Source of the DNA: Aradus depressus
Taxonomy: Eukaryota; Arthropoda; Insecta; Hemiptera; Aradidae
DNA: 64,000 nucleotides
Direction: 5' to 3'
Assembly: GCA_963662175.1 (NCBI GenBank)
Contig: OY759221.1
Location: 17,512,027 to 17,576,026, forward strand
Position numbers and translations under genes: made by a program. The notes under the pieces are model-generated. The model ran no database searches. It was given only the letters and a program-made list of their open reading frames with translations, and was not told the DNA's origin. This document shows positions 34,960 to 45,600 of this stretch, piece after piece (the stretch's first letter is position 1; the number at the start of each line of letters is the position of its first letter).

Positions 34960-35095
34960 AAATACTGTAGAAATCAAAAGTAAAAGGATAAGAGATAAAA
35001 TTTCTACAGGAAATGTGGTAATTTATTATTTAATTCAATTATTATTTTTAATTATTAATTATTATTTATATTTTCATTTATTTATCATTTACTTA
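34960..35095 (+). repeat. RepC end fragment
   Basis: ACTGTAGAAATC, then AAATTTCTACAGGAAATGTG and the following AT stretch match RepC at 14711-14830. Confidence 0.65.
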
Positions 35096-35509
35096 AGATT
35101 AACACTTCAAACCTTTTTTTATCACACTAGTGTTTCAGGTGAACTGGATCTACTCCATAGTCTCCTCGTTGAACTCTTCTCATGGTGATCATCTACTTGG
35201 CCATCTTCAAAGAGGTATGGGGCTCTAGATGCTCCTCGGTCATAGGGACTGCAACGGGGATACCCTGGGCAGTTTTGGCTCTAACAAGGCCATCAACCTG
35301 AATGAGATGGGGATGCACAACATATCCACCAGACAAGATTATCATCAAGATGAAGCGGGAACATAAGGCAGTCCCTCGGCATCATTATGGGCACATTCAT
35401 TCTTTGTTGGCTCCCCTTCTTCCTATTATTAAAATTTTTCCTAGTATTAAAAATTGAAATTAACAGGTTAATTATGAAGAAATAAATGTTTCCAAAAAAT
35501 AGAATAATG
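35096..35509. other. No gene recognised
   Basis: Mixed sequence with a GC-richer part at 35200-35400; no frame or motif recognised. Confidence 0.4.
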
Positions 35510-35511
35510 TA

Positions 35512-36117
35512 TATGTTGCAGTCAAAGTATGAATTCCAGTGAATGTATACATTAACTAGTCAATGTATACATTGACTGAATTCTCTAGTCAAAGTGTACA
35601 TGGATGTATACACTTACGTCTATGCCTTAGTGAAATTATAAATAGCTAGCATTAATAACATAAATTGAAATATTACAAAAGTTGGGGGCGTATTTGCCGG
35701 CGTTCCGCCGGCGGGACGATATATCTGCCCCTCCCGTCGTTCCTATATTTGAAGTAGTACAGGTTCTAGCTTATAATTAAAATCAGCTTTTATTCAAAAG
35801 ATCCATTTTAATATTGTTTACAAATGTTTATATTTTATGTTATTGTTGCATCTTTCCTAGATATTTATATTGTAAAATCAATTTTGAAGTTTAGTTTTAG
35901 TTTTTTTTTTTTTACAAAAACCTTTTTTTCTCATTTATTTATACTTTCACTAAGGAACACTAGAAAATGTATACATTGTCTAGTAAATGTATACATTCTC
36001 TAGCAATAGTGTTCATTTTTATAATCAATTGATACTTTCACTAAAACGGCTAGTTAATGTATACATTGACTAGTTAATGTATACATTCACTGGAATTCAC
36101 ACTTTGACTGTGACATA
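35512..36117. mobile_element. Fold-back/MITE element with AATGTATACATT palindromes
   Basis: About 70 bp at each end are inverted copies (CAGTCAAAGTATGAATTCCA at 35519 and the inverse ending at 36110). TA lies outside both ends (35510-35511, 36118-36119). The palindrome AATGTATACATT occurs several times within each arm and again nearer the middle. The interior carries the GC-rich block (35657-35771). It has no ORF; the TA duplication suggests a Tc1/mariner-type origin. Confidence 0.75.
35657..35771. repeat. GC-rich hairpin block, copy 1
   Basis: A roughly 115-bp block that is nearly identical at 58311-58425, in unrelated flanks. It includes TTGGGGGCGTATTTGCCGGC and the near-palindrome CGTTCCGCCGGCGGGACG. 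It is far more GC-rich than its surroundings. Its nature is unknown. Confidence 0.85.
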
Positions 36118-36953
36118 TATAATAAGAGACAGAGAGGTTTTGTCGAGTAAAGAAAAAATATGTATTAAAATTAGAAAATCAGAAGTTTTCACTTCTGTAT
36201 AGTCCATATATATATATACATTGATGTTATATAATGGATTAGTTCGGATTAGTTTGGTGAATCAGAAAGATGATGATTATTATATAAATAATTATTATTC
36301 TTATATAAAATTATTTATTTTTATTTATATACTCGTAAAGTAATATTAGTTACAAAATATATAATCATATTTGTGAATTAATTATTTACTTGAATTTTGC
36401 TATGATTGGACTTCTTCATTGCTATTATATTCTAAGAATGAAACAATAGGTTTATGGTAGCTGGAATATGTTATAAATACATTAGATTCACACTTGAAAT
36501 ACTACACTGATTATATGCTAAACATACATAATATTATAATATTATTTTATCATTATAATACGTAATAATAATAAAAACGTTGTTCTTGAAACGATCCACT
36601 CCTTGTTAGACAGTAAACGCGGCTGATGACGACTGGAGCCGAGTATACACGATTCAGTGCGTGACCGACCCGTGCGCGCTTGATGTCGAGAGGAGCCAAA
36701 CTGTACCATTTCTGTACTGCGTTATTGATTTGTCTTATTTTGTGGTTATTCGTTTATTATTTTATATTTTTTCGGGTTACTTTTTTTTTGTTATTTAATG
36801 TTATTTTGGTATTTTTGTTAAATGTTAAAAAAATTTAAAATACTTTAGTTCCATTATTTTTTTATTATTATTATTTTTTAAATCAATTATAATAAATAAA
36901 AAAAATTCTTTTATTTTTATAATTGCAAATTTCATATATTTTCACTGTAAGTT
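36118..36953. other. AT-rich, no gene
   Basis: Mostly A/T. A GC-richer patch at 36600-36720 shares GGAGCCGAGTA-ACGATTCAG-like words with 37355-37390, across the SINE. Confidence 0.45.
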
Positions 36954-36965
36954 TTTCTACTTGGA

Positions 36966-37317
36966 GGTTAGGTTAGGTTAGGTTTTATGACTCATGCCCG
37001 GGCTTTAACTACGAGGTCATATCGCCTACTACCAGAGCGCTCTTTCGTCACTCTGGTGGACATGAGCCCGACTCTACTGTGGGAGTCCTAAATTTTGCCT
37101 ACCCTAAATTTTTATTCATCTAGGGTAGGGGTCTTTAACGAGTACCTGACATCGTACAGGCTCGGGACCATCGCTTAACGTCCCATCCGAAGGACGGCGT
37201 GCTTAAGTTTATTTTACCTCCCAGATAAAATAAACTAAGGGCCTCGGTCGGGCTACGAACCCACGACCTTGAGCTCAGAAGTCAAGCACGCTTACCACTG
37301 AGCTACCGGCGCCCTCC
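36966..37317 (-). mobile_element. SINE, full length, perfect target-site duplication
   Basis: A 12-bp duplication, TTTCTACTTGGA, flanks the element (36954-36965 and 37318-37329). Head, core and tail are all present. The tail is three to four AACCT units (TTAGG-like on the plus strand). One of the youngest copies here. Confidence 0.96.
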
Positions 37318-37424
37318 TTTCTACTTGGATTGGTCTCTGAGCAACCCATATGATGTCGAGTGGAGCCGAGTAAACCCGATTCAGCGTCACTGACTTGACG
37401 GTTCACTTTCGTTCAGAGCGCGCC

Positions 37425-37620
37425 TAAAGAAGTTTTCACTTCAAAAAAACACTCAGTATTTGGCCAACGTTTCGGGAACTGTTTATTTCCTTAATTAGAC
37501 TATCAGAAAATATGAAACACCACCTTCACCACACACATCCACTCAACTCATTATAAGACCCTGAAGAAGGGGATAAACAGTTTCTGAAACGTTGGATATT
37601 GAGTTTGGTTTCTTCCATGA
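37425..37620 (+). other. Penelope-like motif region (tentative)
   Basis: An inverted pair, CCAACGTTTCGGGAACTGTT and AAACAGTTTCTGAAACGTTG, surrounds the middle, and CCTGAAGAAGGGGATAAACA precedes the second arm. 'Gaagaaggg...gaaacgttgg' phrases are common in Penelope-like elements. No protein part is present. Confidence 0.3.
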
Positions 37621-38057
37621 CAAAACTTCGACTTCCTTCAAAATTGTACATATACTCTTGACTATATCAACCATTCTTTTTTGGCCTTCTCATTTAAAAG
37701 TAGATACTATAAAAAAATGTAAAATTAAATTTATGTTAGAGGAAACCTTCTATTCGGAAACCGATTTTCTTTCTCATTGTACATGTATATATATAATAAC
37801 CCTTGTATAAAAGTCGTACATACTTAGATTATAAAAACATAAGTTCATACTTGGCTTCAATTTTAGCGCATCGACTACAGAGGCCATTAGCGCCAGCACA
37901 ACTAACATTATAGTACATAGGGTGATATGATATGGTTATGTCTATCTCCCTGGTTGGCTCCAATTGGCAGAGAGGGGCATCCTGTCCACCGCACCTCCGT
38001 TCTTGTGATAGTGTGGTTCTCTTCCAGCCTCGGAGAGGCTCTATCCCCAGGGGTTAG
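37621..38057. other. No gene recognised
   Basis: AT-rich, then a GC-richer part (37930-38057) downstream of the minus-strand candidate exon; it could be its 3' UTR. Confidence 0.35.
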
Positions 38058-38226
38058 CTATTCCTCCGCAAATGGCACCATATTTTTTTTTGGTAATACA
38101 GTCCGGTGTTTCGCAAAAATTGCAGCAGCTGGGATGTGTAGGCAGTCATCAATCACACCATATACATCTTGTTGTAGTTTTTGATCCGTCTTTTCCATTA
38201 TTTCGAACTCAATGTGCTGGATATTA
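38058..38226 (-). CDS. Candidate last exon, minus strand; function unknown
   Basis: On the minus strand, pyrimidine-rich DNA and TTTCTTTCAG precede an open frame that ends in TAG at 38058. It encodes about 56 residues including IEFEIMEKTDQKLQQDVYGV and IPAAAIFAKHRTVLPKKNMV. The composition is protein-like and unlike the repeats. No partner exon was found upstream and I do not recognise the family, so a decayed or retroposed gene piece is equally possible. Confidence 0.32.
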
Positions 38227-38636
38227 CTGAAAGAAATGTAATCCAAAACTGGGTGTAAGGTGTGGGTGGGACGAGATGAAGAACGGAAGGGAGTTAGAAA
38301 GGGCTGATCCTGGACATTGATAGGAAGAAAGGATAGGAGACTTTCATTGATTGAATTCTTCAGGATTGGAAGATCAGTCCCGGAGATAGCAGGGACACGA
38401 CATCAGTCCTCCCTATTTAAATATATGTCCTCTCTTCGGTCCTTCCTTTTCATTCAGGGTCAGTCCTTGGCCCTGTTAGCTGTCTCCAATCTGGGCTATA
38501 CCAGTCTAAATCTCTTCTTTTCAGACTACTTAGCATTCAAGACTAGCTATAGTTCACACAGTTATCGATCAGTTGATGGAAGGGCCGGCGCATAAGGCAA
38601 AATCTGGGGGCGGCACTGCGGCACACTTTTTTTTTT
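38227..38636. other. No gene recognised
   Basis: Purine-rich on the plus strand, pyrimidine-rich on the minus, as expected of an intron end for the candidate exon. There is no other signal. Confidence 0.35.
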
Positions 38637-38639
38637 GGC

Positions 38640-38815
38640 ATGCCTATCTTTGGATGAGACGTTGAGCGATGGTTCCGATGTCGGATACTAGTTAAAGACT
38701 CCTACCTATCGGTAACTAAACCTGGATAGGCAAAATTTAGGACTGTAGAGTCGGGCTCATTCCGACCAGAACGACGAAAGAACGCTCTGATAGTTGGCGA
38801 TATGACCATTCTAAT
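38640..38815 (+). mobile_element. SINE, old fragment
   Basis: Core and 3' part (CTTTGGATGAGACGTTGAGC, AAACCTGGATAGGCAAAATT) with many changes; no head or tail. Confidence 0.7.
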
Positions 38816-38904
38816 GATTTTACGTTTTCTTCTATATGATGAATGAGGTAAAGTATACAACAATCGAGAATGTTTCGTCCGCGGAATCAGCCACAAGGGA
38901 GAGG

Positions 38905-39050
38905 AGGAGCTGAACTCAATAACCGCCGATGTAATGAAGTTTTATATTTAAATTCTAATCACCATAAAGATGGCATCTACTAATTTTCCGCGGAATCAGT
39001 GCATCAGGAATGAATGTATGTATGAGGATTTCACTATGTGTGTCAAATAT
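38905..39050 (-). repeat. RepA fragment
   Basis: CTCAATAACCGCCGATGTAATGAA-type and CTAATTTTCCGCGGAATCAG-type words on the minus strand of RepA. Confidence 0.5.
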
Positions 39051-39454
39051 TGAGTTTTAGCTTCTGGTGTTTTCTCGACGACTTTTTTCTCTCTCTATAT
39101 ATATAACCCGCTGCTTGTACATTTTCTGTATAATTGTGGCTTACATTTTAAGGTTTATGGTTTTAGAATCACGAATAATGACATTTTGGACCTTCCATTG
39201 TAATTAGTAACCTATTTGTGAAGAAGGGAATACATGTTCTGCAAATAATACACCCCTGCAAATATGTTCCATTCTTGTAGGATTTATATATGCAAGTGAC
39301 TGATGGTCATGCCTACCGATATATAGTTATCGCTCTAGAGAGAAGTTCCCCACTTTTTACTTTTAAGTTAGGAATCTAACTTACGATAGATAATATCCCA
39401 CTTTGGTTAAACAGCGATGGAACTCGATCTAAGATCACCGAAAACATATAGCAT
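39051..39454. other. No gene recognised
   Basis: AT-rich; nothing recognised. Confidence 0.4.
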
Positions 39455-39735
39455 TCAGCGGTAGCTCAGCGATACGCCTGCTTGTTTATTGATCTCAAGA
39501 TCGAGGGTTCGAAACCAGACCGAGGCTCTTAGGTTTTTATCTGGGAGGTAAAAAAAACTTGAGCACGCCGTCCTTCGGATATGTACGATGTCAAGTACTC
39601 GTTAAAGACCCCTTACCCTACTCTAAATTTAGGAAATCTATAGTAGAGTCGGGCTCAAGTCCACCAGAGCTACGAAAGAGCGTTCTGGTTGTAGGCGATA
39701 TGACCTCATAGTTAATGCCCTGGCATGATTTTGAA
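39455..39735 (+). mobile_element. SINE, old near-full copy
   Basis: GCGGTAGCTCAGCGATACGC head, GAGGGTTCGAAACC B-box, CGCCGTCCTTCGGAT core and GCGATATGACCTCATAGTTA end are present; the middle is shortened and the tail lost. Confidence 0.82.
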
Positions 39736-39789
39736 TTGGATGAATCCCTTTTGGCCGTGCTATGGTTTGGTTAAAATAAAAATAATAAA

Positions 39790-40130
39790 GTCGCTGAATC
39801 ACCGGCTATGTACTTCCTCAACACGAATTAATCAATTACGTTTCGCTCTCCCTCCAAAGACAACTGACCGTTTGTACTAAAACTCAATATTTGAGATAAT
39901 AGCCTCTGAATCCTCATATTAGATTTTGTGTCGACACATTCATTACATCGGCAGTTATTGGGGTTTTTGAGTTGAACCCCCCTCTTATCCCCCCCCCCCC
40001 CCCCTCCATTGGGCTGATTCCACTGTAAATTAATAGGTGTGGCCCTTGAGAGCACTGAATTTACAGTTGAAATTTCGTGTGGGCACGACAGTATGAGGAT
40101 TTTAGGAGCCTCTAAAATTGAGTTCCATCA
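39790..40130 (+). repeat. RepA copy
   Basis: Runs from GAATCACCGGCTATGTACTT through the GTCGACACATTCATTACATC part to a long C run (39990-40004). Confidence 0.65.
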
Positions 40131-40674
40131 CCAACAAGTAGATCGTCTACAATGGTTCTAAACATTTTGGAACGGGAGAATCCATTTTGGTATTTATTCT
40201 ATGGCTTACTTAAAATTAAAAATATGTATATTTATTGATTTTTTTGTCCATTATCCTTAATGTAATTTTTCGATGTATGATATAATATTTGAATAATTCT
40301 ATGTTTTTCGGAAAAAGTTAAGCTTGGATCTTCCAAGTGCAGAGAAGAAAGAAGTTAGAGCGAGCCCTATGATCCTTAGACGTGATTTATGCTATAAGAA
40401 AATCGTTCCTTTGTCGGGGGCCTTGTTGGAAAGTGAAAGGTTGAGAAGAGGATAGTGGATGGTCGGAAGAAGACAATGTTTATAAAAGGGATCCAAGGGG
40501 AGGAATGGATCAAAGCCTGGATATCCGGGAATGGTGTTAGGGTGCTGGGGCGCCTTTCTGATAAGGAGGGATCCTGAAGGGGTGAGTCCGGGACGTGTTT
40601 TGAATCCAATCCTTGGTCTACCTGGTCGACAGGAGAGACCACGTGGCGGTTTTCTGCGTTAAAGAGGTTGTCGG
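40131..40674. other. Unassigned, GC-richer at 40320-40670
   Basis: No motif recognised on either strand; the 88-codon minus-strand frame (40376-40642) is not protein-like enough to call. Confidence 0.4.
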
Positions 40675-40830
40675 TCCATCATGGTCATCGTTAAATGAGT
40701 TGTCGGTCCGTTAAACGGGGCATATGTCCGTCTCAGTTCTATGTCGGTCCGTCATGGTCCTCGTTAAATGTGTTGTCGGCCCGTTAAACGGGGCATATGT
40801 CCGTCTTAATCCTATGTTAAAGTGGTCGGT
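40675..40830 (+). repeat. Two tandem units of about 75 bp
   Basis: CGTTAAATGAGTTGTCGGTC with GTTAAACGGGGCATATGTCC occurs twice in a row with few changes. Confidence 0.85.
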
Positions 40831-40844
40831 CCGTGTGATGGTTC

Positions 40845-41010
40845 GCTTCGAGCATGCCGTCCTTCGGACCAGACTGATGGAAGGATCGGAAGCCTGTGCG
40901 ATGTCAGATTCTCGAACTCCCCACATTAGAGTCGGGCTAAAGTTCCCCAAAGCGACAAAAGAATGCTCTGGTAGTAGGCAATAGTTGGTGCCCGAGCATG
41001 TATCACGAGA
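40845..41010 (+). mobile_element. SINE, old fragment
   Basis: Core GAGCATGCCGTCCTTCGGA, then GATGTCAG, TTAGAGTCGGGCT and CTCTGGTAGTAGGCAATA; strongly diverged. Confidence 0.65.
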
Positions 41011-41670
41011 ATATTATGCAATCAAATAAATAAAATGATTCTAATACAGGAAATCAAAACTGACGATTGTTATTAATTATTTTAATTTCTTTGTAATGAA
41101 GTGTATGTAACTACAGTTTGTAGCGAATTAGTTAAGCTGTTCAATTAAAAAAAATTAAATGTGCAAGTTTCCATGACAATTTTGTAAGAGATTGAAAATT
41201 CAAATTTTTTAAATTTTATCGTTCAGGTTATATATTTGTACAAAAACTGTATATTTAGCAAAAATAATTTATATGGAAAAGTAGCTTCTTTTATGAGTTA
41301 GCATTTTCTAATAATTTTGAGAAAATAAGTACAATGATTTAATTTTGCTGTTCGAAAACTACAAATAATAAATTATTTAATATAAGGATATAAATTAGGT
41401 AAGTGATATACGATAAATATCGTACGTATAACGTTCAAATTGTATTTACCTATCTAGAATAAGGGGAAGTTGTGTATTTCTTCAAGAATTCATTCGTACT
41501 TTTTTTTGTTGAAATTTCTTGTTTTCCCATACCCTGAATCTAAAAATAAAAAATAAAATTGTTTTCATTTCCATCCATCATGTACTATGGAGATATTTTC
41601 TTCGGTTGAGCCAAGAGTGGCTATTGTCGAGAAAGTGGATACATTGCATCATTCGTATATGCAAATATGC
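41011..41670. other. AT-rich, no gene
   Basis: Nothing recognised apart from a RepA-end-like word near 41460. Confidence 0.45.
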
Positions 41671-41674
41671 AATT

Positions 41675-41965
41675 AGTTATTATGACGCATTCCCGGGCTT
41701 TAACTTCGAGGTCATATCGCCTACTACCTCTTTCGTCGCTTTGGTGGACATGAGCCCCGCTCTACTATCCTAAATTTTGACTATTCGGGTTTATTCACCT
41801 AGGGCAGGGGTCTTTAATGAGTACCTGATATCGTACAGGCTCGGGATCATTGCTTAACGTCTCATCCGCAGGCTCAAGGTTTTTGTACTTCTCAGGTAAC
41901 AACTAGGGTCCTCTGCCGGGTTTCGAATAGGCAAGCTCACTATTTCTCGGCTACCGGTTCCCTCT
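41675..41965 (-). mobile_element. SINE, diverged
   Basis: Minus-strand copy with several deletions (middle and B-box). The tail is of the AACTA type (AGTTATTATGACGCATTCCC on the plus strand). Confidence 0.75.
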
Positions 41966-42084
41966 ATTTAACATGCATGTTACGGCTAAGTGTAACTGGA
42001 TAGTTTTTATTAAAGTAACCAAGACTTCAGTTAATTTACAAATTATCCAGTGGGTTTATAAACTGACCATGTTTAAATTTCAGT

Positions 42085-42265
42085 GGACATTGCCGGTGGC
42101 TCAGAGGTAGGCTACTGAGCTCAAGATCGCATGTTCGAAAACCGGCAGAGGCCCTTAGGTTTTTTAACTAGGAAAATTTAGGATCCCAGAGAGTCGGGCT
42201 CATGTCAACCAGAGCGACGAATGAGCACTCGGGTAGTAGGCGATGTGATCTTGCAGTTAAAGCCA
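42085..42265 (+). mobile_element. SINE, internally deleted
   Basis: Head (GGTGGCTCAGAGGTAG), B-box (GCATGTTCGAAAACC) and 3' part (GAGTCGGGCTCATGTCAACC) without the core. It lies upstream of the host gene's first coding exon. Confidence 0.7.
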
Positions 42266-42513
42266 GCCAATAGCAATCATAATTTGATGTCTTATTTTTC
42301 ACGAAAATCAAGTTGTTTTTGTAAAAAGAGAGCCCAAATTTTCATTATGGACGTATCTTTTCATATTTTTGCGTACAAAGTATTTCACAAGTGCCTCGCG
42401 GCTACACGAGGTTGCCAACTCCTGATTTAAATCAACGATTGAGAATTAATGGAGGATTAATGAATATGAGAGTGTAATAATTTTCCGTTATCCTTTTTCA
42501 GACAATTTTGAAG

Positions 42514-42689
42514 ATGAGGAGTACAGGTCAGTTAATGAAGTCAGGAACTGGTCGGTTGAGTTCTTCCAGACCTCCAACCAGGGTAGTCCGGGGGCCTTCA
42601 AGAGGTGACAATCCTCAACGAGCCTTAACTCCAGACCTCATCACCACAACCAAGGCGACACCCTTCACTGTCTCCCGTCACATGACCAG
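42514..42689 (+). CDS. Host gene coding exon 1
   Basis: Acceptor TATCCTTTTTCAG at 42501, ATG at 42514, donor CCAG|GTAATC at 42690, ending in phase 2. It encodes a basic Ser/Arg/Pro-rich stretch (GRLSSSRPPTRVVRGPSRGD). Confidence 0.7.
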
Positions 42690-45600
42690 GTAATCTCCAA
42701 CTAAGATATTCCAAAGTCATCTAGATCCTCCCACCTTCAGAAGTAACAATATCTGAACACATTTCTGCGATCTGTGACGATATTGTGCAGAAGCTAAGAA
42801 GAAAAGTCGTCGGTGAATCACCGGCAATGTACTTCCCCAGAACGAAATAATCAATTAACTTTTCACTCCCCCTTCAAAACCAGTCGACCGTTTGCGCTAA
42901 TATTCAACAGTTGATTTCAAATCCTCATACTAAATTTTGTCATTCATTATCACGGCAGTTATTAGGCTTTTTGAATTGAGCCCCCATCCTTTCAAAAGAT
43001 ATCGATGAAATTTGACAGGTCCTCAATGGGTTTTAACATATGAAATTTCCTGTTCATGATCGGGAGTTATTAGGTTTTTAGAGTTGAGCCCGCTCAATAA
43101 GTGATGCCTTTATGAAATTTTGAATTCACATATGAAATTGTGTGTCGATTCATTTATTACATGGGGCCCCTGTTCCCTTCCTTTAGGACGGTCCTGCTGA
43201 AAATCAATAGGTTATCGTCTTCACTGACAGACATTTTGTGTCTCATATTTAAAATCTAAAGGTCAAAAAACATGAAATTCCGTTCAAAACTCTGTATCGA
43301 TTTGTTGATCGATAATATAACTTCTCTTATTCTTCATATAACTGGTGAGGAAGTAATAAATAACTACAAAAAATAAAATATATATAAAAAAAATCTATAA
43401 ATTGCAGTTTCTTGAAGCACTCACCCGTACAGACATACACAAACATACTCCAGTTTCTTGAAAAGTTGTTATGGTTGGTTTGGTTTTATGAATCATGCCC
43501 GGGCTTTAACTACGAGGTCATATCGCCTACTACCAGAGCGCTCTTTCGTCACTCTGGTGGACATGAGCCCGACTCTACTGTGGGAGTCCTAAATTTTGCC
43601 TACCCTAAATTTTTATTCATCTAGGGTAGGGGTCTTTAACGAGTACCTGACATCGTACAGGCTCGGGACCATCGCTTAACGTCCCATCCGAAGGACGGCG
43701 TGCTTAAGTTTATTTTATCTCCCAGATAAAATAAACTAAGGGCCTCGGTCGGGCTACGAACCCACAACCTTGAGCTCAGAAGTCAAGCACGCATACCACT
43801 GAGCTACCGGCGCCCTCTAAAAAAGTTGTTATGCCCCCTCCAAAAAAATTTCTAAAACCGCGGTTGGGAGTTGCTTAATTATTATTAATTTTTTTTTTCT
43901 TTTTGTACTTGAATTTTCATAATCTTAATTTTTGTTATGTTTTAGCCCAAGATTACCTGGTGTACGGTCAATTGGATCAAGAAATATGCCAGAATCTCAT
44001 ATAGCAAGGATGAGTCAGAGTAGAATAATTGGTGGGAAAAAATTTAAAGAAACAGGTAACAACAGTTGACCAGCAATAGCAGTTAACTGCTCCAGCAAGT
44101 CATAGTTTCATCTGTTATTCTTTTTAAATAGCTGCATATTATGGCTGCAGTTCTTAACGGATAGTTGGAGGGTGAAGCAGCATCTCCATTGTATCATGAA
44201 CAAGTGTTGTCTGCAATTTTGAGCGGTGTGACGTGAAATTCACGTACAAAAAGTACGGGGGAGAACAACGAAAGTCTTACCCACATAAATATTATGCATT
44301 AAATGCATTTATATATATATTTTTTTAAATTTTGTTTCTATATTATTTTTTTGTCATAATTTATTTTTTCTAAGTTTCTATGTATAAGTAAATCTATTCT
44401 TTGTATCTTTGATCTGTAATACGACTTCCTGTAATTGGGCGAGTAGTCAACAGGCTATTTACAAGTGCGGAAAATTTGTAGTAATAAATAAATATATTAT
44501 CTATTATATATTATTATCTAATAGTTACTTACAGAGTGACCTACTATTGTCAATAATAATTAAATATGGAGGTGAACTGTTGCATCTAAGCTATACACCT
44601 ATCAATCAATATACCTCCGAAGATATGGACTTTGTATGCCCAATGTGTTACAGCCCCTGTAAAGAAGATCTATATCACTTCCTCATTACCTGCCCCAAAT
44701 ATGATGATTTAAAAAATAAAATATTTAAAAACAATATAGATACTTCATTTATGTTGGAATTATTAAATGGTAAAGATTGGCAACTACTGGTAAATTATTG
44801 CAAAAAGGCTTACGATTTCAGAAACTGTGAATTAAATAAATAAATAAATAGGAACAAATATATATTTATTTTTTTATTTGTATTTTAGAAAGAAAAATGT
44901 GTTGTTAATAAGTTTATAAGATATAAGGTTATAAGTTTATAAGATAATATTATTTATGTAAATCTTGACTCCTCTAGACGGCTTAGGCCATTGAGTTTGT
45001 CTTCATAAAAGGTCACATTATTGTATATATGTTTTGTATGTAATTTTCTATTATGTTATTTTACTACTACTATATTATTATCTATAATAATATTATCTGT
45101 TTATTCGGTAGACAAACATTTATTGGTAAAGTAAAGAAAAAAATGCCATGAAGTTTTTCTTCTGTATTTTTTAAAATTTAATGCAAATTGGGGTAGCAGA
45201 ATATCCTGAGAGGGAAGACACCTATTTATTTTCAGCCAAATCGGCCAAAAACAAGGGATTAGGGGTGAGGCTTAACACAAAATCTCTAATAACTGCTGTT
45301 GTAATCAATGTTTTGATACGAAATTTCCTTGTATACTCAAAGCTCTATAATGATAACTACTAATTTTCAGTGAAATCAGCCGAAGGGGACTGCCGATGGT
45401 TCTGGATTCATGTTTAATATTTCTTCTGGATACATTCATTCAATGAGGAGTTATCGTCTTCACAGACAGACAGCTTTTCATATTTGGAATCTAGAGATCA
45501 AAAAATATGAAATTTCCTTTAAAACTCGGCATCGAATTTTTGACCGATTATATAACTTTCCCTATAATTTGTTTAGCTGGGAAATAAAAAGTTTAAATAC

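Noticed and set aside
40724..40984. 86-codon plus-strand frame
   Set aside because: It spans a 75-bp tandem duplication and a SINE fragment; the frame has no independent support.
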